Assembly (NCBI RefSeq): GCF_000615945.1
Contig: NZ_BAMO01000004.1
Coordinates: 1-64,000 of the forward strand
Origin: Caldalkalibacillus mannanilyticus JCM 10596
GTDB taxonomy: Bacteria > Bacillota > Bacilli > Caldalkalibacillales > JCM-10596
Direction: 5' to 3'
Length of the DNA stretch: 64,000 nt
Shown: positions 45,856-54,674 of the stretch, piece by piece
Numbering within the stretch: the stretch's first letter is position 1
Layout of the letters: each line of letters opens with the position of its first letter
Translations under genes and position numbers: made by a program
Notes under the pieces: model-generated
What the model was told of the DNA's origin: nothing
The model's input: the letters and a program-made list of their open reading frames with translations, nothing else
The model's database searches: none

Positions 45856-46902
45856 GTGAATACAAATAAACCAATGGCTAAAATAAAATTATTAAACCCT
45901 TCGTATCCTAATAAATCAACGGGGATCATTAATGGACATTCATCAGGAATCTTAAATTGGAATGATATTGCTTATCCACAAATGTATGATTTTTACCATG
46001 TGTTGCTTTCAAATTTCTGGAAGGCTCAAGAAATTAACATGCAGGACGACATTAAACAATGGGATCAATTGACGGCAAAAGAAAAGGATGTCTTCTTGCG
46101 TATTAATACACAGCTCGCTTCATTAGATAGTCTGCAAACGCCAACCATGACACAGGTCATGGACTATGTCACTGATTCTAGTTTTAAAGCTATATTTGCC
46201 GTTATTGCCCAACAGGAAGCTGTGCATAACGAATCCTATTCTTATGTACTAAGTTCTCTTGTTCCTCTTAGCGAACAAATCATGCGATTTAATGAAGCAA
46301 AAAATGATCCGCTGGTACAAAAACGGAATGAACTAATTTTAGAAGCTTACGATTCCTTTTGCAGAAATCCTACACCGCAAAATCTGTTTTATTTGGGAGT
46401 TAATTCTATCATATTGGAAGGAATCTACTTTTATGCTGGTTTTGCTTTCTTCTACCATCTTGCTCGTCAGCAGAAAATGGTCAAGACCAGTACAATGATT
46501 AGCTATATTCAACGCGATGAAATGCAACACGCTTATTTTGTTTCTCAATTTATTAGGATTCTCTTAGATGAAAATCCAGAGCTTAACACAAAAGAAAACA
46601 TCCAATATATTTATTCTACGTTGAGTCGTGCAGTTGAACTAGAAAAAGAGTGGGCTCATCATATCTTAAAAGACATTGAGGGAATAGACTTAGAAGAATA
46701 TGATGCTTACGTCGAATACTTAGCCAATAAGCGCTTGCGTCAGCTTGGTCTAGAAAACCACTATGAAGAACAAATAAATCCTATGCCCTGGATACAAGTC
46801 TTTAGTGATGAGATGATGAATGAAACCAAGTCAGATTTCTTCGAGCAGAAGTCAAGAACATATTCTAAAGTAACCCATTCAAACGGGTTCGATGAATTAT
46901 AA
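45856..46902 (+). CDS. nrdB: Class I ribonucleotide reductase, beta subunit
   Basis: 348 residues; houses the diiron/tyrosyl radical cofactor. Metal ligands Asp91 (ASLDSLQ), Glu121 and His124 (QQEAVH), the late Glu in IILEGIYF and Glu/His in RDEMQH are all present, and the radical Tyr is Tyr128 (HNESY). I chose GTG 45856 (GGAG 8 bases upstream) over the open GTG 45847. Lies 49 bases after nrdA; the flavodoxin gene follows without a gap. Confidence 0.94.
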   Translation: MNTNKPMAKIKLLNPSYPNKSTGIINGHSSGILNWNDIAYPQMYDFYHVLLSNFWKAQEINMQDDIKQWDQLTAKEKDVFLRINTQLASLDSLQTPTMTQVMDYVTDSSFKAIFAVIAQQEAVHNESYSYVLSSLVPLSEQIMRFNEAKNDPLVQKRNELILEAYDSFCRNPTPQNLFYLGVNSIILEGIYFYAGFAFFYHLARQQKMVKTSTMISYIQRDEMQHAYFVSQFIRILLDENPELNTKENIQYIYSTLSRAVELEKEWAHHILKDIEGIDLEEYDAYVEYLANKRLRQLGLENHYEEQINPMPWIQVFSDEMMNETKSDFFEQKSRTYSKVTHSNGFDEL

Positions 46903-47349
46903 ATGAACGTTGCTATCATCTACACCTCAAAAACGAGGAACACCGAAGCCCTAAGTTATCTTATCTATGATTCCTTTAGGGCTTTCTCTCTTTCTGTTAC
47001 TATTTTCACGATCGATGAATTCTCTCTTTCTACACTAGACTATTATGACGGGCTCATTATAGGAAGCTATACGTGGGGCAATGGTGAGATCCCCAAAGAA
47101 ATGGACGCTCTCTATGCAGAACTTGAAGCAAGGAATCTGAAGCATCTGACCACTGGGGTATTTGGGACCGGAGACAGCTTTTATCCCCATTTTTGCGGGG
47201 CAGTTGATCATTTTCGAGATATGTTATTTGTTCGTACTACTCTTGCTGTCACCTTAAAGGTAGAGTTACACCCTCAACCTCAAGACCATCTACGTTGTCA
47301 AGAATTCGCTCGGCTTTTTTTGAAACGCTTGATTTCTCTGAAACATTAA
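46903..47349 (+). CDS. Flavodoxin of the ribonucleotide reductase operon
   Basis: 148-residue flavodoxin: FMN phosphate loop SKTRNTE and the flavin-side loop GSYTWGNGEIP, plus FGTGDSFYPHFCGAVD. ATG follows the nrdB stop directly. Class Ib operons carry NrdI at this place, but this protein looks like an ordinary long-chain-like flavodoxin rather than NrdI. It probably supplies electrons to activate or repair the NrdB cofactor. Confidence 0.85.
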   Translation: MNVAIIYTSKTRNTEALSYLIYDSFRAFSLSVTIFTIDEFSLSTLDYYDGLIIGSYTWGNGEIPKEMDALYAELEARNLKHLTTGVFGTGDSFYPHFCGAVDHFRDMLFVRTTLAVTLKVELHPQPQDHLRCQEFARLFLKRLISLKH

Positions 47350-47464
47350 AGTACTATAAGTCCTATATGTCTATTTGTGACAAAACTACTACGACGCCAA
47401 TGATACATTTCTCCCAGATAGTAGTATGTCTACAAAAATGATTAACATTATAGGAGGGGCAAAA

Positions 47465-48802
47465 ATGAAAAAAAGCGTAAGGCTAATTATCATCTTATTT
47501 CTTGTATTCTCTATGTTTTCATCAATGGTACAAGCAACTACTTCATTATCAGATAAGTACTGGGTAGGTTATGAGTACGACTATGAAAAGGGTGGAACTT
47601 TATATAGAGTGGATAAAATCGCAAATACCAAAGAAGTGATCGTCAATGATATGATGACTACCTTCAAAGTACAGGGAGACTGGGTTTATTATATGTACAT
47701 CGATGGATACGAAGGCCATACATTTGCTATGCAAGTAGGTCAAATGTATAGGGTTAAAATTGATGGAACAGGCAGAGAAAAACTATCAGGTAATGACCTG
47801 ATTACCTCATTTGATATCTCCAAAAATCATATTTTCTATGGGGTAGCTGGCTCTATCAAACAAGATGGTACACAAATGATCAATCCTGGTAAGATGATTA
47901 AAATGAATCTTGATGGATCAAATAAAACGACTATTTCTGAGGATTCTATAAAATCAATCATTATTCATGGGGACACCGTATACTATATTAACTCAACAGA
48001 TAATGATAGAATTTATAAAATGGATAGTAACGGAAAAAACAAAAAGAAATTAACAGACGGAATGGTATTTTACGATACTCTTTGGAGTATAAAAGATGGT
48101 TGGATTATTTTCTACGCGGGGGATCTCGAGGCTAACTATTCATCTTATATGATGAAACTAGATGGTAGTGGAGAATTCAATTTAAAAGGAACAGCTAATT
48201 TTAATGGACATGCCTTTGTTGTAAAGATTACTACAGAGTGGATCTATTATTCAGCATACGACAACTCTTCAGAAGTCTATGTCTTATACAAAATAAAAAC
48301 AAACGGACAAAATGCTACAAAGATAGATGACCTATCTAAGGACAAAATGCTAAATGTTGCTTCTACTTATATTGAATACACAAATGTAAAAGGGGAAACG
48401 AAAAAAATTCCATTAAGTGAAGAAAAAACACCAACCACTCAGCCTAAAGTAACAAGCAGCATTAAAGTTACCTTTAATGGGGACGAGGTTACCTTTGACA
48501 CTGAACCCATGATCAGGAATGGAAGAACATTACTACCTATGAGAGCAGTATTTGAATTACTAGGAGCAGATGTTAAATGGGACCCTAAGTTATCCTTAAT
48601 TACAGCGACTACAGAAGATACATCCATTGAGCTAGTAATAGGCTCCAGAACTGCTACTGTCAATGGAAAGAAAGTAGAACTAGATCAACCTCCTATTATT
48701 AACAATAGCAGAACATTGGTACCGATTCGATTTGTAGCTGAAACCTTGAATGCAGAAATTAATTGGGATAGTAAAACAAGTACCATCACTATTACAAAAT
48801 AG
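47465..48802 (+). CDS. Secreted protein with DUF5050-type propeller and copper-amine-oxidase-N domain
   Basis: 445 residues. Signal peptide (LIIILFLVFSMFSSMVQA), then repeated beta-blades of the DUF5050 type (GDWVYYMYIDG, GDTVYYINSTDNDRIYKMD, TEWIYYSAYDN), then a C-terminal copper_amine_oxidase_N (stalk) domain (RTLLPMRAVFELLGADVKWD, RTLVPIRFVAETLNAEINWD). Common in Paenibacillaceae surface proteins; probably binds the cell surface. ATG 47465 follows AGGAGG by 7 bases. No enzyme activity predicted. Confidence 0.85.
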   Translation: MKKSVRLIIILFLVFSMFSSMVQATTSLSDKYWVGYEYDYEKGGTLYRVDKIANTKEVIVNDMMTTFKVQGDWVYYMYIDGYEGHTFAMQVGQMYRVKIDGTGREKLSGNDLITSFDISKNHIFYGVAGSIKQDGTQMINPGKMIKMNLDGSNKTTISEDSIKSIIIHGDTVYYINSTDNDRIYKMDSNGKNKKKLTDGMVFYDTLWSIKDGWIIFYAGDLEANYSSYMMKLDGSGEFNLKGTANFNGHAFVVKITTEWIYYSAYDNSSEVYVLYKIKTNGQNATKIDDLSKDKMLNVASTYIEYTNVKGETKKIPLSEEKTPTTQPKVTSSIKVTFNGDEVTFDTEPMIRNGRTLLPMRAVFELLGADVKWDPKLSLITATTEDTSIELVIGSRTATVNGKKVELDQPPIINNSRTLVPIRFVAETLNAEINWDSKTSTITITK

Positions 48803-48828
48803 TTAAATTTATCATATAGATACGGTTT

Positions 48829-48866
48829 CAAACCAGTTCCCTTTTTGGGGATCTGGTTTTTTTTGA
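48829..48866 (+). terminator. Terminator after the surface protein gene
   Basis: AAACCAG..CCC (48830-48841) pairs with GGG..CTGGTTT (48847-48859), followed by TTTTTT. Confidence 0.8.
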
Positions 48867-49021
48867 ATAGTCAAATATCGAACTGCTCTGATCATTTTTT
48901 CTCACGTGATATTTCATCTCAAAACCATAGAAATTAATGAGTAGGGAGATGTACAATAGAGAGAGAAGGATATACTAAGGATAGTGAAAGAAGAAATACC
49001 TATTCTAAAGGAGTAGAGGGA

Positions 49022-49993
49022 ATGAAAATCGGTATTCGTACATTAAAAACAGCAGTGGGGGCAGGGCTTGCTATTTGGCTCGCTCAACTTTTACATTTAG
49101 AGTTTTATGTTAATGCTGGAATTTTGGCCATTCTTAGCATAGAAACTACTAAAAAAAGATCCCTTCATGTAGCTACAACTCGATTCATTGCCAGTATATT
49201 AGGCTTATTCTTATCGGGATTTGCCTTCGAAGTACTCGGATACCATATTATCGTCATCTCTCTTTTCATTTTATTTTTTATTCCCTTATTAATTTATTTC
49301 AATATTCAAAGCGGGTTTGTCACTAGCTCCGTTATTATATTGCATGTTTTTGTTTTAGGAGAATTCAATACCGCTGTGATCATGAATGAATTACTCCTGA
49401 TCATTGTAGGGATCGGGGTTGCTCTACTTATTAATAGTTATATGCCTGAGCTAAAAAATGACCTAGAAACATATCGTTCTAAGATAGAAGAAAAAATTAA
49501 GAAAATCTTATATGAATATGCTACATACATTGAAAAAGGGGACCAGGGCTGGACTGGAAGCGAGTTATTAGAATTAGAGCAATTCATTAATGAGGCAAAA
49601 AGTATTGCGATCCGAAATGTAGAAAATCATCTCCTGCGAAAGAGAGATAAATTTTATTCCTACTTCGAAATGAGGGAAAGACACTATGAAATATTAGAGC
49701 GCATGCTGCCCATCGTGTCAAATCTCCAACAGGAAGTACCTCAGAGAAAGCTATTTGCTGATTTTCTATACCAATTGAGCGAAAGCGTTCATTGGGGGAA
49801 TACGGCAGAAACCCAGCTTCACAAATTACATGAGAAAAGAATGGAAATAAATCAACTAGAATTACCTCAAACCAGAGCTGAATTTGAAACAAGAGCAAGG
49901 CTCTTCCATCTAATCAATGAGATACAACTATACCTAGAGATTAAGAATCAGCTAAAAAATGACTTGATAAAAACGGACACAAATGAAGAATAA
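49022..49993 (+). CDS. Aromatic-acid exporter family (ArAE/FUSC-like) protein
   Basis: 323 residues: about five membrane helices in the first 150 (GAGLAIWLAQLLHLEFYVNA, FIASILGLFLSGFAFEVLGY), then a charged cytoplasmic helical domain, the arrangement of Gram-positive YqjA-like ArAE proteins with ArAE_1_C. AAAGGAG lies 10 bases before ATG. Transport of aromatic acids has not been shown for this subfamily. Confidence 0.85.
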   Translation: MKIGIRTLKTAVGAGLAIWLAQLLHLEFYVNAGILAILSIETTKKRSLHVATTRFIASILGLFLSGFAFEVLGYHIIVISLFILFFIPLLIYFNIQSGFVTSSVIILHVFVLGEFNTAVIMNELLLIIVGIGVALLINSYMPELKNDLETYRSKIEEKIKKILYEYATYIEKGDQGWTGSELLELEQFINEAKSIAIRNVENHLLRKRDKFYSYFEMRERHYEILERMLPIVSNLQQEVPQRKLFADFLYQLSESVHWGNTAETQLHKLHEKRMEINQLELPQTRAEFETRARLFHLINEIQLYLEIKNQLKNDLIKTDTNEE

Positions 49994-50032
49994 TGATTTG
50001 CTATAATGAAATCGAAAAGGGGGAGATCTTAC

Positions 50033-50548
50033 GTGAGCCATTCAAGAAAAGAAGATATTTATCCATTGTTTAATTCAAAAGGGTATAAGCCCGTGAGTTT
50101 ACCAAGAGCTTTTAAAGTTTTACAGGGAAAAACAGGAGAAGAAGAAAGGACGGGAAAAGAAATGAACGAAAAAATGAAAACAAGCCCGGTAAAAAATAAA
50201 GTAAGCGGGATTTTCATCCCTGTTCGCCGGATCAAAGAAGCTCAGGAATGGTATTGTCAATTGCTAGGTCTACCTAATGATGGTGAAATTCAGTTTGGAC
50301 ATTTAGTTACACTCCCCTTAGATGGAATTAATCTTGTCTTAGATGAAATGCCCATGTGGGGAGGCAACACATCAGAGGGACCTCCAGCCTATCAGACGCC
50401 AGCCTTCATGTTTCACACAGATGATCTTCCCGCAGCCTATCAATTTATGAAGAGTATTGGAGCTGAATTGGTAACAGAAATCAAAGACAACCACTGGTTT
50501 GCCTTTAAAGATCCTGATGGGAATTTATTGATGATGTGTCAATCATGA
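50033..50548 (+). CDS. VOC-family (glyoxalase-like) protein with N-terminal motif
   Basis: 171 residues from GTG 50033 (AGGGGGAGA 8 bases upstream). Residues ~60-171 are one vicinal-oxygen-chelate domain (GIFIPVRRIKEAQEWYCQLLG, NHWFAFKDPDGNLLMM). The first ~45 residues are an extra segment with HSR and then GYKPVSLPRAFKVLQGK, which recurs in the third gene of this operon. The stop overlaps the next ATG (ATGA). Substrate unknown; VOC proteins next to GyrI-like ones often bind or modify small antibiotics. Confidence 0.83.
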   Translation: MSHSRKEDIYPLFNSKGYKPVSLPRAFKVLQGKTGEEERTGKEMNEKMKTSPVKNKVSGIFIPVRRIKEAQEWYCQLLGLPNDGEIQFGHLVTLPLDGINLVLDEMPMWGGNTSEGPPAYQTPAFMFHTDDLPAAYQFMKSIGAELVTEIKDNHWFAFKDPDGNLLMMCQS

Positions 50549-51912
50549 ATTACATTGCAAGTATTCAAAAAGCGATCGATTACATCGAAAGCGATCTATC
50601 TATTCAATTTGACCTCCATGAGATTGCACATGTCGCCTCTATGTCAGTCCCACATCTATATCGAGTCTTTTATTCCCTTACAGGACACCCCATTAAAGAA
50701 TACATACGAAAAAGAAGAATTAGTTTAGCAGCTGAGCATCTCAAAAATTCCAAACGATCCATTCTAGAGATTGCCTTAGAGGTTGGCTTTGAGTCGCATT
50801 CATCATTATCAAAAACATTCAAAAAATTAGTCAGAATGACACCAGGTGAATATAGAAAAACAGAATGGTTCTACTGCTTTGAACGAATGAATTTATTTGA
50901 AAGGGTCTATTATCTGGAAAATAAAGAGCTTTCCGAACGTTTTCCTGATGTAAAAGTCATGAATATAGCACCCATGAAGGTACTTAGATACAAGCATCGA
51001 GCAAGCAAAAGCGAAGGTTTGGAAAGAGAGGCATTACAGAAGATCATGAAGCTGTTATCTGAACAGGGCTTTATGTCCGACAACCCAAGATATTTCGGGT
51101 ATAATATGGATTCAGAGGCAACGAATGATGCAGTTGACCCATTTTTTGAATACATGATTCTTGTGCCTATTTCCGAAGATGTAGAACACGATTCCATTCC
51201 TAAGCCATTGGAAACAACAACATTTCCTGGCGGGCTATATGCCATCGGGGTAACCACCAGCGATTCTGATAAAACCGTTATCTCATCCTGGAATAGATTG
51301 CTCTCCGATTGGTTGCCAAAGAGCGTCTTTCAAAAAAGAAAGCAGCCCTATGTAGAAGAGTTTGTCACCTATAACAATCAAATCGTTCGAATGAAGCAAT
51401 ACCTACCCATCGAACGTAAAATAAAACCAGAAATGATTAAAATAATGCATGTTGAACCGTTTTTCTTCACCTATTACCGAGCTTATGGACCAGAGGCAGA
51501 GGAGAGAGCAGACCAATACTTATCCCAGTGGCTAGAAGTAGAAACTTTCTCAATAGATCAAGAATATACGAAGCTATATGTGTCTTATCAATATGGGAAT
51601 GAAGATAATCACGATCATTGGCATGAATACGGAATTTCTACTCCACAGAAGCTGGAAACCACAGATCCTAATATGAAGATAAAAACATTAGGCGGTGGAG
51701 AGTACGCTTGTTTAGAAACCAAAGCATATGGTTCACTAAGCGGTGTTCTGGAGCTGATGCATCGTTGGATCATCTATCAAGGGATTTATCTATTTGATGA
51801 AGAGCGACAATGGTTTGCTGCCTATCATACAACAAACACTCTCTTGTCAGAAGAGGAAATCAAGGTTACCTGTTACATTCCAGTAATAGTACAGTCAATA
51901 GAAAGGAGTTGA
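50545..51912 (+). CDS. AraC-family regulator with GyrI-like effector domain
   Basis: 455 residues. N-terminal AraC/XylS two-helix-turn-helix domain (LHEIAHVASMSVPHLYRVF, ILEIALEVGFESHSSLSKTF), then a long GyrI-like ligand-binding region appearing to hold two copies (APMKVLRYKHRASKSEG and KIMHVEPFFFTYYRAYG). It fits a SoxS/Rob-type drug-sensing activator. ATG 50545 overlaps the VOC stop; translation coupled. It probably regulates its own operon. Confidence 0.88.
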   Translation: MNYIASIQKAIDYIESDLSIQFDLHEIAHVASMSVPHLYRVFYSLTGHPIKEYIRKRRISLAAEHLKNSKRSILEIALEVGFESHSSLSKTFKKLVRMTPGEYRKTEWFYCFERMNLFERVYYLENKELSERFPDVKVMNIAPMKVLRYKHRASKSEGLEREALQKIMKLLSEQGFMSDNPRYFGYNMDSEATNDAVDPFFEYMILVPISEDVEHDSIPKPLETTTFPGGLYAIGVTTSDSDKTVISSWNRLLSDWLPKSVFQKRKQPYVEEFVTYNNQIVRMKQYLPIERKIKPEMIKIMHVEPFFFTYYRAYGPEAEERADQYLSQWLEVETFSIDQEYTKLYVSYQYGNEDNHDHWHEYGISTPQKLETTDPNMKIKTLGGGEYACLETKAYGSLSGVLELMHRWIIYQGIYLFDEERQWFAAYHTTNTLLSEEEIKVTCYIPVIVQSIERS

Positions 51913-51916
51913 TTTC

Positions 51917-52552
51917 ATGACTGCTCAACCAAATCATTCACGTCATGATAGGACACATACTGAAGGGTATAAGCCGCAATCCGCCCCCAATGCATTAAAA
52001 GTGCTACAAGAAAAACATAGGGAGGTAGGTGAGAAGAAAGACCCTACACCCGAAGTGGTAACTTTAGAGGGATTTACAATGATAGCTGTAAAAGCAGTAG
52101 GGAGTATGCATCAGTTTGAATTAGGCAAAGCCGTGCGAAAATCTTGGGGTATATTACAAGAGAAGCTCAATTCGAACCATGAGTGGAAAATAGATCAGGA
52201 TACAGGTTTTGTCTTCTACAATCATGAAAGGATGCAACGACCAGATGGACAATTAGAACTAAGAGTTGGAGTGAAGGTTCATTCTTACGATACGCTTCCT
52301 TATGATGTTGAAGTTGTAGACATTCCACGAAGAAAATATGCCAAGATTTCCTGTTTCTGTGATGGACGTGAAGTAATGGAGAATAGATATCAACTGTTAA
52401 ACCAATGGATTGAAAAAGAAGGATTTGAAATAGATACGGAACTAGGCTCCTATACTTTAGAACCTAATCGACTTACACAGTTTAACCCATTTGACATCCC
52501 TGCTGATGAAATACAAACATTTGATTTTGATATTCTATATCCGATTAAATAG
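51917..52552 (+). CDS. GyrI-like small-molecule-binding protein with shared N-terminal motif
   Basis: 211 residues. A GyrI-like effector-binding domain (VDIPRRKYAKISCFCDG, NQWIEKEGFEI, FDFDILYPI) follows an N-terminal segment with HSR and GYKPQSAPNALKVLQEK, which resembles that of the VOC protein two genes upstream. AAGGAG lies 6 bases before ATG 51917. The gene starts 4 bases after the AraC stop, so all three form one operon. Confidence 0.82.
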   Translation: MTAQPNHSRHDRTHTEGYKPQSAPNALKVLQEKHREVGEKKDPTPEVVTLEGFTMIAVKAVGSMHQFELGKAVRKSWGILQEKLNSNHEWKIDQDTGFVFYNHERMQRPDGQLELRVGVKVHSYDTLPYDVEVVDIPRRKYAKISCFCDGREVMENRYQLLNQWIEKEGFEIDTELGSYTLEPNRLTQFNPFDIPADEIQTFDFDILYPIK

Positions 52553-52587
52553 TTCAACTTAAATAGTCCAGCCAATAGCTTCTTGAC

Positions 52588-53658
52588 TCAGAAAAAACTA
52601 AGTTGCACATATTGGCTATCCTTAAAGTTACTAAAGCGTACACCAAACAACCAAAGTGGGACTTCATGCAAGTGTTTATCATACAATTTTTCCACAACAG
52701 AATAGATAAGATCGGGGTCAGAGGTTGCTTCTTGTAAGGTCATACTTTTAGAGTGGCTTCCTTCGTCCCTTTTTATTTTATAGACGATAGAAATGGTACC
52801 AGCTCTTATTTTCTTCTCTTGCAATCTTTCGCATAGAACATGGATCATATTCCTAGCAAGATTCATAAGAACGTCCATTTCCACAGTAGGCTGAGTGAAG
52901 GTTCTTTCCTTACCTATCGTTTTATCTCCCTTTACTCTTTCTGCATTTACTTTGTCTGAGCCAATCCCCAAAGCAATCTTCTGAAGCATCTCTCCTCTAA
53001 TTCCGATGACCATTTTCAGTTGAAGGGGGTCTGCTTTTGCTAGATCCCCAATGGTTAATATATGATGTTTATTTAGCTTTTCTTCTGTCTTCTTACCACA
53101 GCCATGCAGCTTACTCAACTGTTGAGGATGAAAGAAACTACAAAACTGCTGGCGTTCCAAGTGAACAAATCCAAACGGCTTTTTTATATCAGCTGCCATT
53201 TTGGCTGATGTTTTCGTATTGCTGCACCCAATACTACATCCAAGCTTCAACTTATTCCAAAGTGTTTTCTGAATATACATCCCTATTGATTTAGGGGTAG
53301 CTCCTTGCTTTACTCTGTCTGTAATATCGACATAAGCTTCATCGATACTAGCTACCTCTGTTGGACCAATCAAGCGCAAAAATTCCATTATTTTTTTTGA
53401 GTATTTACGATATAACAGGTGGTCTGGCGTAACGACAATGGCTTCTGGACACTTTTTTACAGCCTTATACATGGTCATCGTCGTATAAATCCCTTTATTT
53501 TTAGCTTCATAGCTGGCTGCTAATACCATCCCTTTGTTTTTATTGTTAGGATTCCCTCCAACAATGACAGGCTTATTTAATATGGAGTGATCTTCTGCTT
53601 GATGAACACTAGCGAAAAATGAATTCATATCTACAAGAAGAATGGTTTTATGGGACAT
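52588..53658 (-). CDS. Y-family DNA polymerase (DinB/UvrX type)
   Basis: 356 residues. Translesion polymerase with palm motifs LVDMNSFFASV and SIDEAYVD, helix-hairpin-helix (LHGCGKKTEEKLNKH), little-finger domain (IGKERTF) and a C-terminal beta-clamp-binding end QLSFF. Somewhat shorter than Pol IV and closer to the UvrX/YqjW branch. Start at 53658 with AAGGAAGG 8 bases upstream; the longer frame overlaps that site. A LexA-like box lies 76 bases upstream. Confidence 0.9.
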   Translation of the reverse strand: MSHKTILLVDMNSFFASVHQAEDHSILNKPVIVGGNPNNKNKGMVLAASYEAKNKGIYTTMTMYKAVKKCPEAIVVTPDHLLYRKYSKKIMEFLRLIGPTEVASIDEAYVDITDRVKQGATPKSIGMYIQKTLWNKLKLGCSIGCSNTKTSAKMAADIKKPFGFVHLERQQFCSFFHPQQLSKLHGCGKKTEEKLNKHHILTIGDLAKADPLQLKMVIGIRGEMLQKIALGIGSDKVNAERVKGDKTIGKERTFTQPTVEMDVLMNLARNMIHVLCERLQEKKIRAGTISIVYKIKRDEGSHSKSMTLQEATSDPDLIYSVVEKLYDKHLHEVPLWLFGVRFSNFKDSQYVQLSFF

Positions 53659-53733
53659 TTCGATTCCTTCCTTTAATGACAAAGAGTTCTTGTAATTGCA
53701 CTAAGAATATAATATCAAATAAACTGGAGCAAG

Positions 53734-53747
53734 GGAATGTATGTTCT
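53734..53747 (-). promoter_or_regulatory. LexA (DinR)-like SOS box of the Y-family polymerase
   Basis: On the minus strand AGAACATACATTCC matches the Bacillus SOS consensus CGAACRNRYGTTYC at 12 of 14 positions. A plausible TTGCTC / TATTCT promoter follows on the same strand. Confidence 0.5.
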
Positions 53748-53885
53748 TTTTTCGTTGTTTCAAGCCAACACTCTTTATAAAATATATAAGTCAAACCATA
53801 ATGTTAATATATAATTATTTTGTTGACTGTTCACCATTCATAACAGTAAGCTTAGGTTAATTCACTAGCAAAAGGAGAATGAAAT

Positions 53886-53939
53886 ATGAGTGTTGTAAAT
53901 AGATTATCTATAACTACTGAGGTGATAAAAAACGAGTAA
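53886..53939 (+). CDS. 17-residue upstream ORF before the GNAT gene
   Basis: ATG 53886, AAAGGAGA 7 bases upstream, encodes MSVVNRLSITTEVIKNE; the stop is 17 bases before the acetyltransferase start, which has its own AAAAGGAG. Might be a leader peptide. The rest of the 298-base gap 53659-53956 contains the SOS box and an AT-rich promoter-like stretch with TTGTTGACT near 53820. Confidence 0.35.
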   Translation: MSVVNRLSITTEVIKNE

Positions 53940-53956
53940 ATAAAAGGAGTAACCAA

Positions 53957-54517
53957 ATGACATTAAATAATTCTCAACTTTTTCATGGTAAATACGTACG
54001 ACTTGCACCATTCTATCCAAATGATACAGTCATCATTGCCAAATGGCATGAAGATGCCGAGTATCTTAGAATGGTAGATACCGACATTGCTGTCCTCAAG
54101 TCCATTGAATCTTTCAACGACTTTAGTAGATCACAGGAAGGTTCAAATACCAATATATGCTTTGGACTTCGATCACTTACGGACGATAAACTAATAGGAT
54201 TTGTCGCATTGCTCGGCATAGAATGGAATAATCGCGCCTGCATATTAGCTATCGGCATTGGCGACCGAAACAACCAAAACAAAGGCTATGGCTCAGATGC
54301 ATTGCAGCTCATTCTAAAATATGCTTTTCACGAGTTAAATCTGTTTAGAGTAGGACTAGATGTCACAGAATATAACAAACAAGCTATGCGCGCTTATGAG
54401 AAAGTTGGATTTAAGGTTGAAGGTAGCATGAGAGCGGCTGTTTTAAGGGACGGTAACAAGTATGACCGGATCATCATGGGGATTCTATACGATGAATGGT
54501 TGAACATGAATAACTAA
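53957..54517 (+). CDS. RimJ/RimL-type GNAT N-acetyltransferase
   Basis: 186 residues with the acetyl-CoA-binding turn IGDRNNQNKGYGSDALQLIL and the C-terminal YNKQAMRAYEKVGFKVEG of the RimJ/SpeG-like branch. Could modify a polyamine, an antibiotic or a protein N terminus; no way to tell. Start and ribosome site are clear. Followed by a terminator. Confidence 0.87.
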   Translation: MTLNNSQLFHGKYVRLAPFYPNDTVIIAKWHEDAEYLRMVDTDIAVLKSIESFNDFSRSQEGSNTNICFGLRSLTDDKLIGFVALLGIEWNNRACILAIGIGDRNNQNKGYGSDALQLILKYAFHELNLFRVGLDVTEYNKQAMRAYEKVGFKVEGSMRAAVLRDGNKYDRIIMGILYDEWLNMNN

Positions 54518-54530
54518 AGAGAACAAGTAA

Positions 54531-54562
54531 AAAACTTAGAGATCTTCTCTAGGTTTTTTTCA
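54531..54562 (+). terminator. Terminator of the GNAT gene
   Basis: AACTTAGAGA pairs with TCTCTAGGTT around TCT, followed by TTTTTCATG. Confidence 0.75.
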
Positions 54563-54583
54563 TGTTATGATATATGATAAGAC

Positions 54584-54609
54584 AAAAAAAGCTACACCTC
54601 AGATGTAGC
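54584..54609 (-). terminator. Terminator of the CarD gene
   Basis: GCTACA (54591-54596) pairs with TGTAGC (54604-54609); on the minus strand a run of seven T follows. Confidence 0.75.
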
Positions 54610-54674
54610 CCTTGCCGTAAAGATAACGAGAGAGTATCAATTCCCGATTCTTTGTATGTTGAATAATGAATTGT

